DNA of 26,213 nt from Ruminiclostridium sp. (GTDB lineage: Bacteria; Bacillota_A; Clostridia; Oscillospirales; Oscillospiraceae). Both the position numbers and the translations under genes were made by a program. This document shows positions 15,608-22,951 of this stretch, one piece after another; the first letter of the stretch is position 1, and every line of letters starts with the position of its first letter. The notes below the pieces were generated by a model. The model made no database searches. It had not been told where the DNA came from and saw only the letters and a program-made list of their open reading frames with translations. The stretch lies in contig JAFXCU010000146.1 in the NCBI GenBank assembly GCA_017521345.1, positions 1 through 26,213 on the forward strand, read 5' to 3'.

Positions 15608-16372
15608 TCAAGATACGGCCACTGCCCCGATGATGTACTCCTCCCAGGGGCCGTTGGCCTCCCGGCCCACATTGCAGTCGGAATAGAACAGGGCCCCCAG
15701 GCCGCTCCGCCACAGCTGGGCAGAGAAGGTCAGGTCGGTGTCCGTCCGCTCCTTCTCCGTGGCGGACAGGAAGTAGCCGTCCTCCCAGTACAGATTCTCC
15801 ATGTCGATATACCCCTGGTCGGCCAGCTCCTCCATGGTCCCCTCCAGGACCGTGAGGCCGGTGTCCCACTCCAGAAGCAGGGCGGCGGCGGACTGCTCGG
15901 CAGGAGAGAGGGCGGTTTCCGACAGGTCCAGGCCGATCATGTCCGCGTCATGGGCCAGGGCGGCGTCCTCCTCCACCATATCCTCGAAGACCTCCAGATA
16001 GAGCAGGGCGGTGTCGTCAAAGCCATCGGCCCACACCCAGATCTCCTGGATATCGCCCAGCTGAGCAGGGTAGGTCTCCATGATGTCCCCGCCGAAGATG
16101 ATCTCTACCAGGTCCCCTTCTTCGATCTCCGTCCGGGCGGGGTCTTCAAATTTCACCTCAACATCCCGGCTGGAGGTGGTGAACACATCGAATTCCCGGC
16201 CGTCCACCTGGGCCAGGAGCAGAGAGCCGTCCTCCTCCTCCATCACCCGGCAGGTCATGGTAGCAGCACCGGGCGGGGCAATGAACTCTGCCGTCTCCTC
16301 CAGGGGCAGGTCCCGCTGGTTGCAGGCGGTAAGACCTAGACAGAGGACCAGAATCAGAAGCAATTTTTTCAT
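15608..16372 (-). CDS. Predicted lipoprotein of unknown function
   Basis: 254 residues. A short type II signal peptide ends in the lipobox LTAC, with the lipidated Cys at position 17 (MKKLLLILVLCLGLTAC). The mature part is acidic. Residues about 38-100 (MTCRVMEEEDGSLLLAQVDGREFDVFTT..., GDLVEIIFGGDIMETYPAQLGDI) look like a small beta-barrel similar to YobA/DUF3221-type lipoprotein domains; that resemblance is from memory and low confidence. The C-terminal half is not recognised and ends LFYSDCNVGREANGPWEEYIIGAVAVS. Start ATG at 16372 has AAAAGGAGGG upstream. It faces away from dtd and lies just upstream of the leucine-rich-repeat gene, which has its own promoter. Confidence 0.8.
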   Translation of the reverse strand: MKKLLLILVLCLGLTACNQRDLPLEETAEFIAPPGAATMTCRVMEEEDGSLLLAQVDGREFDVFTTSSRDVEVKFEDPARTEIEEGDLVEIIFGGDIMETYPAQLGDIQEIWVWADGFDDTALLYLEVFEDMVEEDAALAHDADMIGLDLSETALSPAEQSAAALLLEWDTGLTVLEGTMEELADQGYIDMENLYWEDGYFLSATEKERTDTDLTFSAQLWRSGLGALFYSDCNVGREANGPWEEYIIGAVAVS

Positions 16373-16448
16373 GGGTATCCCTCCTTTTGCCTTTTAGACG
16401 GGGGTGACCGAAAAAAGGTTCCCTGGTTTCCATATAAAATAGTAACCG

Positions 16449-16478
16449 TTGACTATTTCCTGCTAGGCGTGCTATACT
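16449..16478 (+). promoter_or_regulatory. Sigma-A promoter of dtd
   Basis: -35 TTGACT (16449-16454), 18-base spacer, -10 TATACT (16473-16478) preceded by TGC as a partial extended -10. The expected start near 16485 leaves a leader of about 38 bases to the dtd ATG. Confidence 0.75.
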
Positions 16479-16522
16479 AATGTGAATACATATCGCTAAT
16501 TCCATCACAGGGAGGAACCATC

Positions 16523-16966
16523 ATGCGTGCAGTGGTGACAAGAGTTTCCCAGGCCTCCGTCGTCATCGACGGCCAGACCGTGGGACAGATCGGGAAGGGC
16601 TTTCTGGTCCTGCTGGGCATCGCCCCGGAGGACACCGAGGCCCAGGCAGAAAAGCTGGCCGACAAGGTCTGCGGTCTGCGGGTCTTTTCCGACGAGGCGG
16701 GAAAGATGAACCTGAACCTGGAGGCCGCCGGAGGCGAGCTTCTGGTGGTGTCCCAGTTCACCCTCTACGCCGACATCAAGAGCCGCCGCCCGGGCTTTAC
16801 CAAGGCGGCCAAGCCCGACATTGCCATCCCCCTGTATGAGAAGTTTATGGACTGCTGCCGCAGCCGGGGGTTCCACGTGGAACACGGCGAGTTCGGCGCG
16901 GATATGGCCGTGTCCTCGGTGAACGACGGCCCCGTGACCATCTGGATGGACACGGACACCATGTGA
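16523..16966 (+). CDS. dtd: D-aminoacyl-tRNA deacylase
   Basis: 147 residues, the typical length of DTD1. It hydrolyses D-amino acids mischarged on tRNA and also proofreads Gly-tRNA-Ala, acting as a dimer in the cytoplasm. Visible motifs are SQFTLYAD (77-84) and the Gly-cisPro region NDGPVTIW (134-141), which enforces chiral selectivity. The start MRAVVTRVSQASV is typical. GGGAGG lies 7 bases before ATG 16523. In many Clostridia dtd follows relA and precedes an MBL-fold hydrolase and hemZ; here the latter two follow but relA is not upstream. A 20-bp-arm hairpin and a palindromic repeat separate it from the next gene. Confidence 0.96.
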   Translation: MRAVVTRVSQASVVIDGQTVGQIGKGFLVLLGIAPEDTEAQAEKLADKVCGLRVFSDEAGKMNLNLEAAGGELLVVSQFTLYADIKSRRPGFTKAAKPDIAIPLYEKFMDCCRSRGFHVEHGEFGADMAVSSVNDGPVTIWMDTDTM

Positions 16967-16970
16967 GAAC

Positions 16971-17000
16971 CCTCTCCACTCGTTCCCGCAAGTGGAGAGG
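16971..17000. repeat. Perfect 10-bp stem after dtd
   Basis: CCTCTCCACT (16971-16980) and AGTGGAGAGG (16991-17000) pair around the loop CGTTCCCGCA. The same 10 bases occur in the spacer of the palindromic repeat at 22801-22875. No U-run follows, so it may stabilise the dtd mRNA end or belong to the adjacent repeat. Confidence 0.7.
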
Positions 17001-17009
17001 CAGATTGCA

Positions 17010-17088
17010 TGTAGGGGCGGATAGTATCCGCCCGAACCGCCTTACGAGTAACCGCCACGTTGGCGGGCGGCTGATAGCCGCCCCTACA
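17010..17088. repeat. Double-hairpin palindromic repeat, copy B
   Basis: A 79-bp element with perfect ends TGTAGGGGCGG and CCGCCCCTACA. Left arm GGGCGGAT/ATCCGCCC (loop agt) and right arm GGGCGGCT/AGCCGCCC (loop gat) are identical to copy A at 5063-5140, while the central spacer differs. It lies between dtd and the MBL-fold gene, in the transcribed direction. Confidence 0.92.
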
Positions 17089-17146
17089 TGGTATCTCATA
17101 AGGGAAAGCTTGTTACCACCCCATTTCTACTACGAGGTGATTTCTT

Positions 17147-17764
17147 ATGTTACAGATCAGACGTATGCCCGTGGGTCAGATCGGCACCAACTGCTATCTG
17201 CTGGAAGACCCCGAAACCAAGACCTGCGCCCTCATCGATCCCGGGGACCAGGCCAACGACATTGACCGGGTCATCCGTGAGGCCGGTCTGTCCCTCTCCA
17301 TGATCCTCATCACCCACGGTCACTTCGACCACGTGCTGGCCGTCCCCGGCCTGCTGGAAAAGTGGCCCAACACCCCTGTTTACGTCCACTCCAAGGAGGT
17401 CAACTGGGAGTTCAAGGGGGATCAGTACATGCTGCTGGCTCCCGTTCCTGAGATCCAGACCGTAAAGGAAGGGGACGTCATCGACTTTGCCGGCATCCAG
17501 ATCCAGGTCCTCCACACCCCCGGTCATTCCCCCGGCTCCGTGTGCTACCTGGTGGGGGATGTCCTCTTTGCCGGCGACACCCTCTTTGCCGGTTCCTGCG
17601 GCCGCACCGACTTCGTGGGCGGTTCCACCAGCCAGATCCTGCTCTCCCTGAAGCGTCTGGTAGAGCTGGAGGGCAACCTGCGGGTCTGCCCCGGCCATGA
17701 CCGGATCACCGACCTGGACACCGAGCGGGCCCACAACCCCTACGTCCGGCAGGCCCTGCGATGA
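17147..17764 (+). CDS. MBL-fold metallo-hydrolase (glyoxalase II-like)
   Basis: 205 residues. It contains the full metallo-beta-lactamase fold metal set: THGHFDH (H57, H59, D61, H62), HTPGHSPGS (H126), FAGDTLF (D144) and CPGHDR (H184), so it should bind two metals. The length and TPGHSPGS motif match the YcbL/glyoxalase II-like group, which lacks the longer C-terminal domain of true glyoxalase II. The substrate is unknown, probably a thioester or related ester. Start ATG at 17147 is preceded by GAGGTGATTTCTT. Its stop overlaps the hemZ start as ATGA, so the two are co-translated. The dtd-MBL-hemZ order is common in Clostridia. Confidence 0.93.
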   Translation: MLQIRRMPVGQIGTNCYLLEDPETKTCALIDPGDQANDIDRVIREAGLSLSMILITHGHFDHVLAVPGLLEKWPNTPVYVHSKEVNWEFKGDQYMLLAPVPEIQTVKEGDVIDFAGIQIQVLHTPGHSPGSVCYLVGDVLFAGDTLFAGSCGRTDFVGGSTSQILLSLKRLVELEGNLRVCPGHDRITDLDTERAHNPYVRQALR

Positions 17765-19218
17765 AGCTTTTCTTCCGGGGCCACGACGAAAAATACGCCG
17801 TGGAGCAGACCATGCTCACCCTCTTCCCGGCGGAACGCCCCCTCTACCCGGAGGAGGCCCCCGGGGGAGACAACGAGCTGGAGCTCTCCTTCTCCCGGGG
17901 CGGCACCTGGTCCACTGCCACCGCCAAGCTCCGCCGGGAGGGCAAGACCTTCACCCGCCAGTGCCGGGTGAAGACCTCTGAACTGAACAGCGACGACCCG
18001 GTGGTGGTCACCCGCCTGACCCGGCGGACCCTCCAGCGGGCCTTCTACATGGCGGCCATCGACTGCCTGGGCACCGAGCCCCCCTGGGGGATGCTCTCGG
18101 GCGTCCGTCCTGTGAAGCTCCCCACCAAGGCCATGCTGGAAGGGGCCACCCCCGCCCAGGCCGAGGCCGAGCTCCGGGACCGGTACCGGGTCTCTCCGGA
18201 CCGCCGGAAGCTGGCCATGGCCTGCGCCCAGGCCAGCTACACCCTGAAAAAGAGCCTGGGGGAGGATGAGGTGTCCCTGTACGTGGGCATTCCCTTCTGC
18301 CCCACCCGGTGCGCCTACTGCTCCTTCATCTCCTCCTCGGGGTCGGCCAACAAGCTCATCCCCGCCTATCTGGAGGGTCTCTTCCAGGAGATCGACGCCG
18401 CAGGCGCCAACCTTCTGGCTTCGGGCAAGACCGTCCGCACGGTCTACATCGGCGGCGGCACCCCCACCACCCTGGATGCGGACCAGCTCCGGGCCCTCCT
18501 GGAGCGGATCAATACTGCCTTCCAGTTAAAGCCCGGCACCGAGTTCACCGTGGAGGCCGGCCGGCCTGACACCATCACCCGGGAAAAGCTGGAGGCCATT
18601 CGGGCCGGCGGCGGCAACCGCATTTCCGTCAATCCCCAGACCATGTCCGACACGGTGCTGGAGGCCATCGGCCGCAGCCACCGGGCAGGGGACATCCAAA
18701 AGGCCTTCCAGCTGGCCCGGGAGACCCAGGTGGGGGCCGTGAACATGGACCTGATCGCCGGTCTCCCCGCCGACACGGTGGAGGGCTTCCGGGACACCCT
18801 GGACCAGGTCATCGCCATGGACCCGGAAAACATCACCGTCCACACCCTGGCCCTGAAGAAGGGGGCCCGCCTCCGCCAGGAGGAAGTGGTCCTGCCCAGC
18901 GGCGAGGATGTGGCCCGGATGCTGGCCTACGCCTGGCAGGCTCTGGAGGCCGCCGGGTACCAGCCCTACTACCTCTATCGGCAGAAATTCATGTCCGGCT
19001 CCTTTGAAAATGTGGGCTGGTGCAAGCCCGGCTACGTGAATGAATATAATATCTGCATGATGGAAGAACTCCACACCGTCCTCTCCCTGGGAGCAGGCGG
19101 CGTGACCAAAAATGTCGGGGGCGGCACCGTCCAGCGGATGGCCAACCCCAAGTACCCCCAGGAATACATCAAAACCATCCAGGACATCGTGGCGGAAAAA
19201 ACCGCCTGGTCCTGGTAA
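17761..19218 (+). CDS. hemZ: HemZ-type radical SAM coproporphyrinogen dehydrogenase-like protein
   Basis: 485 residues. The radical SAM motif is CPTRCAYC (C180, C184, C187) preceded by LYVGIPF, followed by YIGGGTPTTL and ISVNPQTMSDTVLEAIGR. The long N-terminal extension (about 1-165) separates HemZ from the shorter HemN/HemW. The C-terminal half includes the HemN-type region YNICMMEELHTVLSLGAGGVTK. The family is annotated as oxygen-independent coproporphyrinogen III oxidase, but HemZ proteins are widespread in organisms without heme synthesis, so the true reaction is uncertain. Start ATG at 17761 overlaps the MBL gene stop. The next gene starts 44 bp after its stop. Confidence 0.9.
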   Translation: MKLFFRGHDEKYAVEQTMLTLFPAERPLYPEEAPGGDNELELSFSRGGTWSTATAKLRREGKTFTRQCRVKTSELNSDDPVVVTRLTRRTLQRAFYMAAIDCLGTEPPWGMLSGVRPVKLPTKAMLEGATPAQAEAELRDRYRVSPDRRKLAMACAQASYTLKKSLGEDEVSLYVGIPFCPTRCAYCSFISSSGSANKLIPAYLEGLFQEIDAAGANLLASGKTVRTVYIGGGTPTTLDADQLRALLERINTAFQLKPGTEFTVEAGRPDTITREKLEAIRAGGGNRISVNPQTMSDTVLEAIGRSHRAGDIQKAFQLARETQVGAVNMDLIAGLPADTVEGFRDTLDQVIAMDPENITVHTLALKKGARLRQEEVVLPSGEDVARMLAYAWQALEAAGYQPYYLYRQKFMSGSFENVGWCKPGYVNEYNICMMEELHTVLSLGAGGVTKNVGGGTVQRMANPKYPQEYIKTIQDIVAEKTAWSW

Positions 19219-19262
19219 AAATGTGACCTCTGTCCTTGACCCGCCTGAAAGGAGGCTGTATC

Positions 19263-20237
19263 ATGGCTAACCATATCCCTCCCACCTGTGAAGAGCCCGT
19301 GGGCTATCAGCTTAAGGAGATCAACCGCCGCATCGACCAGGACGTAAAGGGTTTCCTGGAGGAGACCGACGCCCAGTATGCCGCCAAGGTGAGCGCTGCG
19401 GCCGACGTGATCCTGAACAACCTGAAGCACAGCCCCATCGTCCTGCTGTCCGGCCCCTCGGGCTCCGGCAAGACCACCACCGCCCTGAAAATCAAGGAAG
19501 AACTGGAGAAGCGGGGCGTCCGCTCCCACACCATCTCCATGGACAACTACTTCAAGACCCTCAACCCCAAGACCGCCCCCCGGACGGCAGACGGGATGAT
19601 CGACTTCGAGTCCCCTGAGTGCATGGACATGGACCTCCTGCGCCATCACTTCGCCCTGCTGTCCAAGGGTGAGCCCATCCGGGTGCCCAAGTTCGAGTTT
19701 GCCCGCCAGATGCGCAGCGTCCACGTGGGTACCCCCCTCCGCCTGGGCAAGAACGAAGTGGCCATCTTCGAGGGCATCCACGCCCTCAACGACGACTGCG
19801 CCGGTCGCTTCCCCCAGGCCGCCTGCCTGTATATCTCCGCCCGGTCCGACGTGCTGGATGGGGAGGACCTCCTCTTCAAGCGCACCTGGATGCGCCTGTG
19901 CCGCCGGTCCGTCCGGGACTATAACTTCCGTGGCACCAGCGTGCCGGAGACCATGGACATGTGGGCCAACGTCCGCCGGGGTGAGAAGCTCTATATCTCC
20001 CCCTTCAAGGACCGGGCCAACTACAAGTTCGACTCCTCCCTGGCCTACGAGGTCTCTGTCATGCGCCATTACGCAGAGCCCCTCATGGAGGCCATCCCCC
20101 CGGAGAACATCCGCCGGCCGGAGCTGCTGGAGCTGTGCAAGGCCTTTGACCACTTCATCCCCATCGACCCCGCCCTGGTCCACCCGGACTCTCTCCTGAG
20201 AGAGTTCATCGGCGGCGGCAGCTACGATTACGATTGA
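19263..20237 (+). CDS. Uridine-kinase-like P-loop nucleoside kinase
   Basis: 324 residues from ATG 19263, with AAAGGAGG 7 bases upstream; an in-frame ATG at 19236 has no such site. The P-loop GPSGSGKT is at about 64-71. Other kinase features are SMDNYFKTLN (substrate-binding Asp), MDFESPE-like IDFESPECMDMDLL, PKFEFARQMR and IFEGIHALND (Walker B-like). They match the PRK/uridine kinase family, probably phosphorylating uridine/cytidine or a related sugar-containing substrate. Compared with Udk (about 210 residues) it is longer, with N-terminal (about 55) and C-terminal (about 90) extensions; the TGS domain of related long forms is absent. It follows hemZ closely and may share its transcript. 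Confidence 0.8.
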   Translation: MANHIPPTCEEPVGYQLKEINRRIDQDVKGFLEETDAQYAAKVSAAADVILNNLKHSPIVLLSGPSGSGKTTTALKIKEELEKRGVRSHTISMDNYFKTLNPKTAPRTADGMIDFESPECMDMDLLRHHFALLSKGEPIRVPKFEFARQMRSVHVGTPLRLGKNEVAIFEGIHALNDDCAGRFPQAACLYISARSDVLDGEDLLFKRTWMRLCRRSVRDYNFRGTSVPETMDMWANVRRGEKLYISPFKDRANYKFDSSLAYEVSVMRHYAEPLMEAIPPENIRRPELLELCKAFDHFIPIDPALVHPDSLLREFIGGGSYDYD

Positions 20238-20252
20238 CCCTCGAAAACCCTG

Positions 20253-20361
20253 CCCCTCATCCGACACGGCTTCGCCGTGCCACCTTCTCCCAGCGGGAGA
20301 AGGCTATGGACAAAGGCTTCCCCCTGGGGGGAAGCTGTCACCGAAGGTGACTGATGAGGGG
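20253..20361. repeat. CCCCTCATC...GATGAGGGG repeat, copy 2
   Basis: A 109-bp element bounded by CCCCTCATC (20253-20261) and GATGAGGGG (20353-20361). Inside are GACACGGC/GCCGTGC-type pairing with loop TTC, CTTCTCCC/GGGAGAAG, GCTTCCCCC/GGGGGAAGC and GTCACC/GGTGAC. It lies just after the kinase gene, as copy 1 lies just after the anti-sigma-like gene. The stems near its left end differ from copy 1 yet still pair. Confidence 0.9.
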
Positions 20362-20408
20362 TTCCTGTCCTCGTTGATCCTAAGGCATTCGCCTATCATC
20401 ATACAACT

Positions 20409-20414
20409 TATACT
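20409..20414 (+). promoter_or_regulatory. Possible -10 box in front of mrp
   Basis: TATACT lies 24 bases before the mrp start, with GAAAGGAAG between. At 17 bases upstream there is only a poor -35 (CATTCG). It is offered as a candidate because the repeat just before separates mrp from the kinase gene. Confidence 0.35.
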
Positions 20415-20437
20415 ATTTACGAAAGGAAGTATTACCC

Positions 20438-21271
20438 ATGTCTGAAGCATGTACCCATGACTGCAGCACTTGCGGTTCCAGCTGCTCCCACGTGGAGGAG
20501 AAGGACCTCATCGCACCCCTGAACAAGCACTCTTCCATCAAGCACGTTTACGCCATCATGTCCGGTAAGGGCGGCGTTGGTAAGTCCTCCGTCACCTCCT
20601 CCCTGGCCGTTGCCATGGCCAAGAAGGGCTACAAGGTGGGCATCATGGACGCCGATATCACCGGCCCCTCCATCCCCAAGGCCTTCGGCCTGAACACCCG
20701 TGCAGTGGGCGACGGCGAGAACATCCTGCCCGAGCTGACCGTCACCGGCATCAAGGTCATGTCCCTGAACCTGCTGCTGGAGAACCCCGGCGACCCCGTT
20801 GTCTGGCGCGGCAGCCTGGTGGGCGGCGTGGTCAAGCAGTTCTGGTCCGACGTCCTGTGGGGCGACCTGGACTACCTGTTCATCGACATGCCCCCCGGAA
20901 CCGGCGACGTGCCCCTGACCGTCTACCAGTCCATCCCCGTGGACGGCATCGTGGTGGTCACCTCTCCCCAGGACCTGGTCTCCCTGATCGTCACCAAGGC
21001 CGTCCGTATGGCTGACATGATGAGCAAGCCCATCCTGGGTGTTGTGGAGAACTACAGCTACTTCGAGTGCGGCAACTGCGGCGAGAAGCACTATATCTTC
21101 GGCAAGTCCAACCTGGAGCAGGTGGCTGGCGACCTGGGCGTGAAGATCCTGGCTCAGATCCCCATGGACCCCGCTATGGCAGAGGCCATGGACGGCGGCA
21201 ACGTGGAAGGTCTGGAGAAGAACTATCTGGAGCCCGTGGCCGACATGATCCTGGAGCACGAGAGCAAGTAA
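20438..21271 (+). CDS. mrp: Mrp/NBP35-family iron-sulfur cluster carrier ATPase
   Basis: 277 residues. The deviant Walker A GKGGVGKS (43-50), [20 protein letters not shown] and [18 protein letters not shown] define the Mrp/ApbC/NBP35 group. An N-terminal cluster of four Cys (C5, C9, C12, C16, in [18 protein letters not shown]) resembles the NBP35-type ferredoxin-like site, and C211/C214 (ECGNCGEKH) is the CxxC that bridges a cluster at the dimer interface. Such proteins carry or assemble Fe-S clusters, which suits a genome with radical SAM enzymes MiaB and HemZ nearby. Start ATG at 20438 has GAAAGGAAG upstream. A strong terminator follows. It is not fused to a DUF59 domain, unlike many Mrp proteins. 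Confidence 0.93.
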   Translation: MSEACTHDCSTCGSSCSHVEEKDLIAPLNKHSSIKHVYAIMSGKGGVGKSSVTSSLAVAMAKKGYKVGIMDADITGPSIPKAFGLNTRAVGDGENILPELTVTGIKVMSLNLLLENPGDPVVWRGSLVGGVVKQFWSDVLWGDLDYLFIDMPPGTGDVPLTVYQSIPVDGIVVVTSPQDLVSLIVTKAVRMADMMSKPILGVVENYSYFECGNCGEKHYIFGKSNLEQVAGDLGVKILAQIPMDPAMAEAMDGGNVEGLEKNYLEPVADMILEHESK

Positions 21272-21281
21272 TTTCTCAAAC

Positions 21282-21317
21282 AAACGCGCCGACGGGACAC
21301 CCCGCCGGCGCGTTTTT
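21282..21317 (+). terminator. Terminator after mrp
   Basis: AAACGCGCCG (21282-21291) pairs with CGGCGCGTTT (21306-21315). An inner CGGG/CCCG stem surrounds the loop, and five T follow at 21313-21317. It separates mrp from the downstream exonuclease gene. Confidence 0.88.
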
Positions 21318-21344
21318 CACTACATGAAGGGAGGTACACCCCCT

Positions 21345-22106
21345 ATGAAACTCATTTCCTGGAACGTCAACGGCCTGCGGGCTTGTCTGAAAAAGGACTT
21401 CATGGAATCCTTCCAGGCCCTGGACGCCGACATCTTCTGCCTGCAGGAGACCAAGCTCCAGCACCACGCCGGTCAGGCCGACGGCATTGAGCTGCCCGGC
21501 TACCACCAGTTCTGGAACAGCGCCCAGAAGAAGGGCTACTCGGGCGTGGCGGTCTTCACCAAGACCAAGCCCCTGTCTGTGACCTACGGTCTGGGCATCG
21601 AGGAGCACGACCAGGAGGGCCGGGTCATCACCGCCGAATACCCGGACTTCTACCTGGTGTGCTGCTACACCCCCAACTCCCAGGACGGCCTGAAGCGGCT
21701 GGACTACCGGATGACCTGGGAGGACGCCTTCCGGGCCTACCTGCAGAAGCTGGACGAGGCCAAGCCTGTGGTGCTTTGCGGAGACCTTAATGTGGCCCAT
21801 AAGGAAATAGATCTGAAGAACCCCAAGACCAACCGGAAGAACGCCGGCTTCACCGACGAGGAGCGGGCCAAGATGACCGAGCTGCTGGGGGCTGGCTTCA
21901 CCGACACCTTCCGGGCCCTGTACCCCGACCTGGAGGGGGCCTATTCCTGGTGGAGCTACCGATTCCAGGCCCGGGCCAAGAACGCAGGGTGGCGGATCGA
22001 CTACTTCATCGTGTCCAGCCGGCTCATGGAGCGGGTGGAGGATGCCAAGATCTACCCGGACATCTTCGGAAGCGACCACTGCCCTGTTGGGTTGGAGCTG
22101 AAGTGA
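21345..22106 (+). CDS. exoA: Exodeoxyribonuclease III / AP endonuclease (ExoA/Xth family)
   Basis: 253 residues, typical for the family. It cleaves DNA 5' of abasic sites in base-excision repair. The active-site set is present: N7 in SWNVNGLR, E35 in CLQETK, Y108 in CCYTPNSQ, D147 and N149 in CGDLNV, and D244/H245 in [15 protein letters not shown] is also conserved. The start is taken as ATG 21345 ([10 protein letters not shown]) with GGGAGG 10 bases upstream. An in-frame ATG at 21324 overlaps that ribosome site and lacks one of its own. It is framed by terminators on both sides. I see no clear promoter in the short gap after the mrp terminator, so some readthrough may feed it. Confidence 0.96.
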   Translation: MKLISWNVNGLRACLKKDFMESFQALDADIFCLQETKLQHHAGQADGIELPGYHQFWNSAQKKGYSGVAVFTKTKPLSVTYGLGIEEHDQEGRVITAEYPDFYLVCCYTPNSQDGLKRLDYRMTWEDAFRAYLQKLDEAKPVVLCGDLNVAHKEIDLKNPKTNRKNAGFTDEERAKMTELLGAGFTDTFRALYPDLEGAYSWWSYRFQARAKNAGWRIDYFIVSSRLMERVEDAKIYPDIFGSDHCPVGLELK

Positions 22107-22140
22107 AAAAGCAGAGTCGACATAGTCGACTCTGCTTTTT
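22106..22140. terminator. Perfect 16-bp bidirectional terminator
   Basis: AAAAAGCAGAGTCGAC (22106-22121) and GTCGACTCTGCTTTTT (22125-22140) pair around a 3-base loop. The stem overlaps the last base of the exoA stop codon and reaches into the stop codon of the convergent XRE gene. It serves both genes. Confidence 0.93.
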
Positions 22141-22603
22141 AGCGTTTAGCCAAATTGTAGCCCGTCCAGAAAACACCTACCAACATCTCTACTATGGCCA
22201 AACCCAGGCAGAACCCTGACAGGAATTCCCTGAGGGGCGATCCACTCACCATTTGGGACACAGCCAGCATGGCGATGCCCATGGTCACCAGGAGCATGGC
22301 CAGAGTCATATGGTTCTTCTTCTCCAGCTCCTGAGTCCGGCGAAGAAGTTCCACGATCTGGGTCTCGTCGTAGGGCCGGATGCTGCTGCCGTCCCCGTTC
22401 TCCCCGTCCATGAGCTCGGCTACCGTGATCTCCAGCTCCCGGCACAGAGGCTCGATGACGCTGTAGTCCGGCATACACTTGCCGTTCTCCCACTTGGAGA
22501 TGGTCTTGTTGGACACCCCAAGGCGTTCAGCCAGCTGGGTCTGGGTCAGGTTCTTTTCCTTTCTCTTGCGGGCAATGTACTGCCCGGTGGCGATCTGGTT
22601 CAT
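22139..22603 (-). CDS. XRE-family regulator with two membrane helices
   Basis: 154 residues. The N-terminus is a standard Cro/C1-type helix-turn-helix (about 8-62, QYIARKRKEKNLTQTQLAERLGVSNKTISKWENG in outline). A linker with an acidic and charged stretch follows (about 66-96). Two hydrophobic helices come next, about 98-118 (MTLAMLLVTMGIAMLAVSQMV) and 127-149 (FLSGFCLGLAIVEMLVGVFW). It is therefore probably a membrane-tethered DNA-binding protein, a type common in Firmicutes but of mostly unknown signal. Start ATG at 22603 has GAAAGGAAGG upstream. It converges with exoA and shares its terminator. No target operator could be read with confidence. Confidence 0.85.
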   Translation of the reverse strand: MNQIATGQYIARKRKEKNLTQTQLAERLGVSNKTISKWENGKCMPDYSVIEPLCRELEITVAELMDGENGDGSSIRPYDETQIVELLRRTQELEKKNHMTLAMLLVTMGIAMLAVSQMVSGSPLREFLSGFCLGLAIVEMLVGVFWTGYNLAKR

Positions 22604-22690
22604 GACATCCCTTCCTTTCTGGCTCCATGGTAACCCCAGGAAGCAAAAAATGCCATCCCCCAGAGGTAGAATTTGAGGGGAATGGGAAAA

Positions 22691-22720
22691 GCCGGGACGA
22701 ATTGCCGTCCGGGCTTTGGC
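22691..22720. repeat. Stem-loop upstream of the XRE gene
   Basis: AAAGCC-G-GGACG pairs with CGTCC-G-GGCTTT around AATTGC with one mismatch. On the minus strand it is followed by TTTTCCC. It could be a weak terminator isolating the XRE gene from aspS readthrough. Confidence 0.5.
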
Positions 22721-22745
22721 TTTATGCTATATCGGCAGTGATTTG

Positions 22746-22776
22746 CCCTCTCAGTCACCTTCGGTGACTGAGAGGG
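22746..22776. repeat. Perfect 14-bp palindrome
   Basis: CCCTCTCAGTCACC (22746-22759) pairs with GGTGACTGAGAGGG (22763-22776) around TTC. The core GTCACC/GGTGACTGA is shared with the ends of the repeats at 13356 and 20253, so it is probably a short relative of that family. Confidence 0.75.
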
Positions 22777-22800
22777 GGAGCCAAGGGGTTCGTGTCACCC

Positions 22801-22875
22801 CATGTAGGGACTGGTCTTGACCAGTCCGCTCGTTCCCGCACCCACGTCGGAACGGTCAAGACCGTTCCCTACATG
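22801..22875. repeat. Double-hairpin palindromic repeat, copy C (divergent arms)
   Basis: Ends CATGTAGGGA and TCCCTACATG. Left arm GGACTGGTC (22808-22816) pairs with GACCAGTCC (22819-22827). Right arm GGAACGGTC (22849-22857) pairs with GACCGTTCC (22860-22868). Outer ends, layout and length match copies A and B, but the arms have other sequences and still pair perfectly. It lies between the aspS terminator and the XRE gene. Confidence 0.88.
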
Positions 22876-22903
22876 GAATATGGCAGGTAGTATGGCACAA
22901 CAT

Positions 22904-22935
22904 AAAACAGGAGCGCTGGATTTCCGGCGCTCCTG
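22904..22935 (-). terminator. aspS terminator
   Basis: On the minus strand, CAGGAGCGC (from 22935) pairs with GCGCTCCTG (to 22908) around a 10-base loop, and TTTT follows (22904-22907). It lies 17 bp past the aspS stop. Confidence 0.82.
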
Positions 22936-22951
22936 TTGGCATTTATGGGAA

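Noticed and set aside
15092..16339. A 415-residue plus-strand open frame opposite the leucine-rich-repeat and lipoprotein genes
   Set aside because: It spans two genes and a promoter, with no recognisable domain.
19032..20267. A 411-residue minus-strand open frame opposite the nucleoside kinase
   Set aside because: Antisense shadow; the plus-strand frame has a P-loop and a strong ribosome site.
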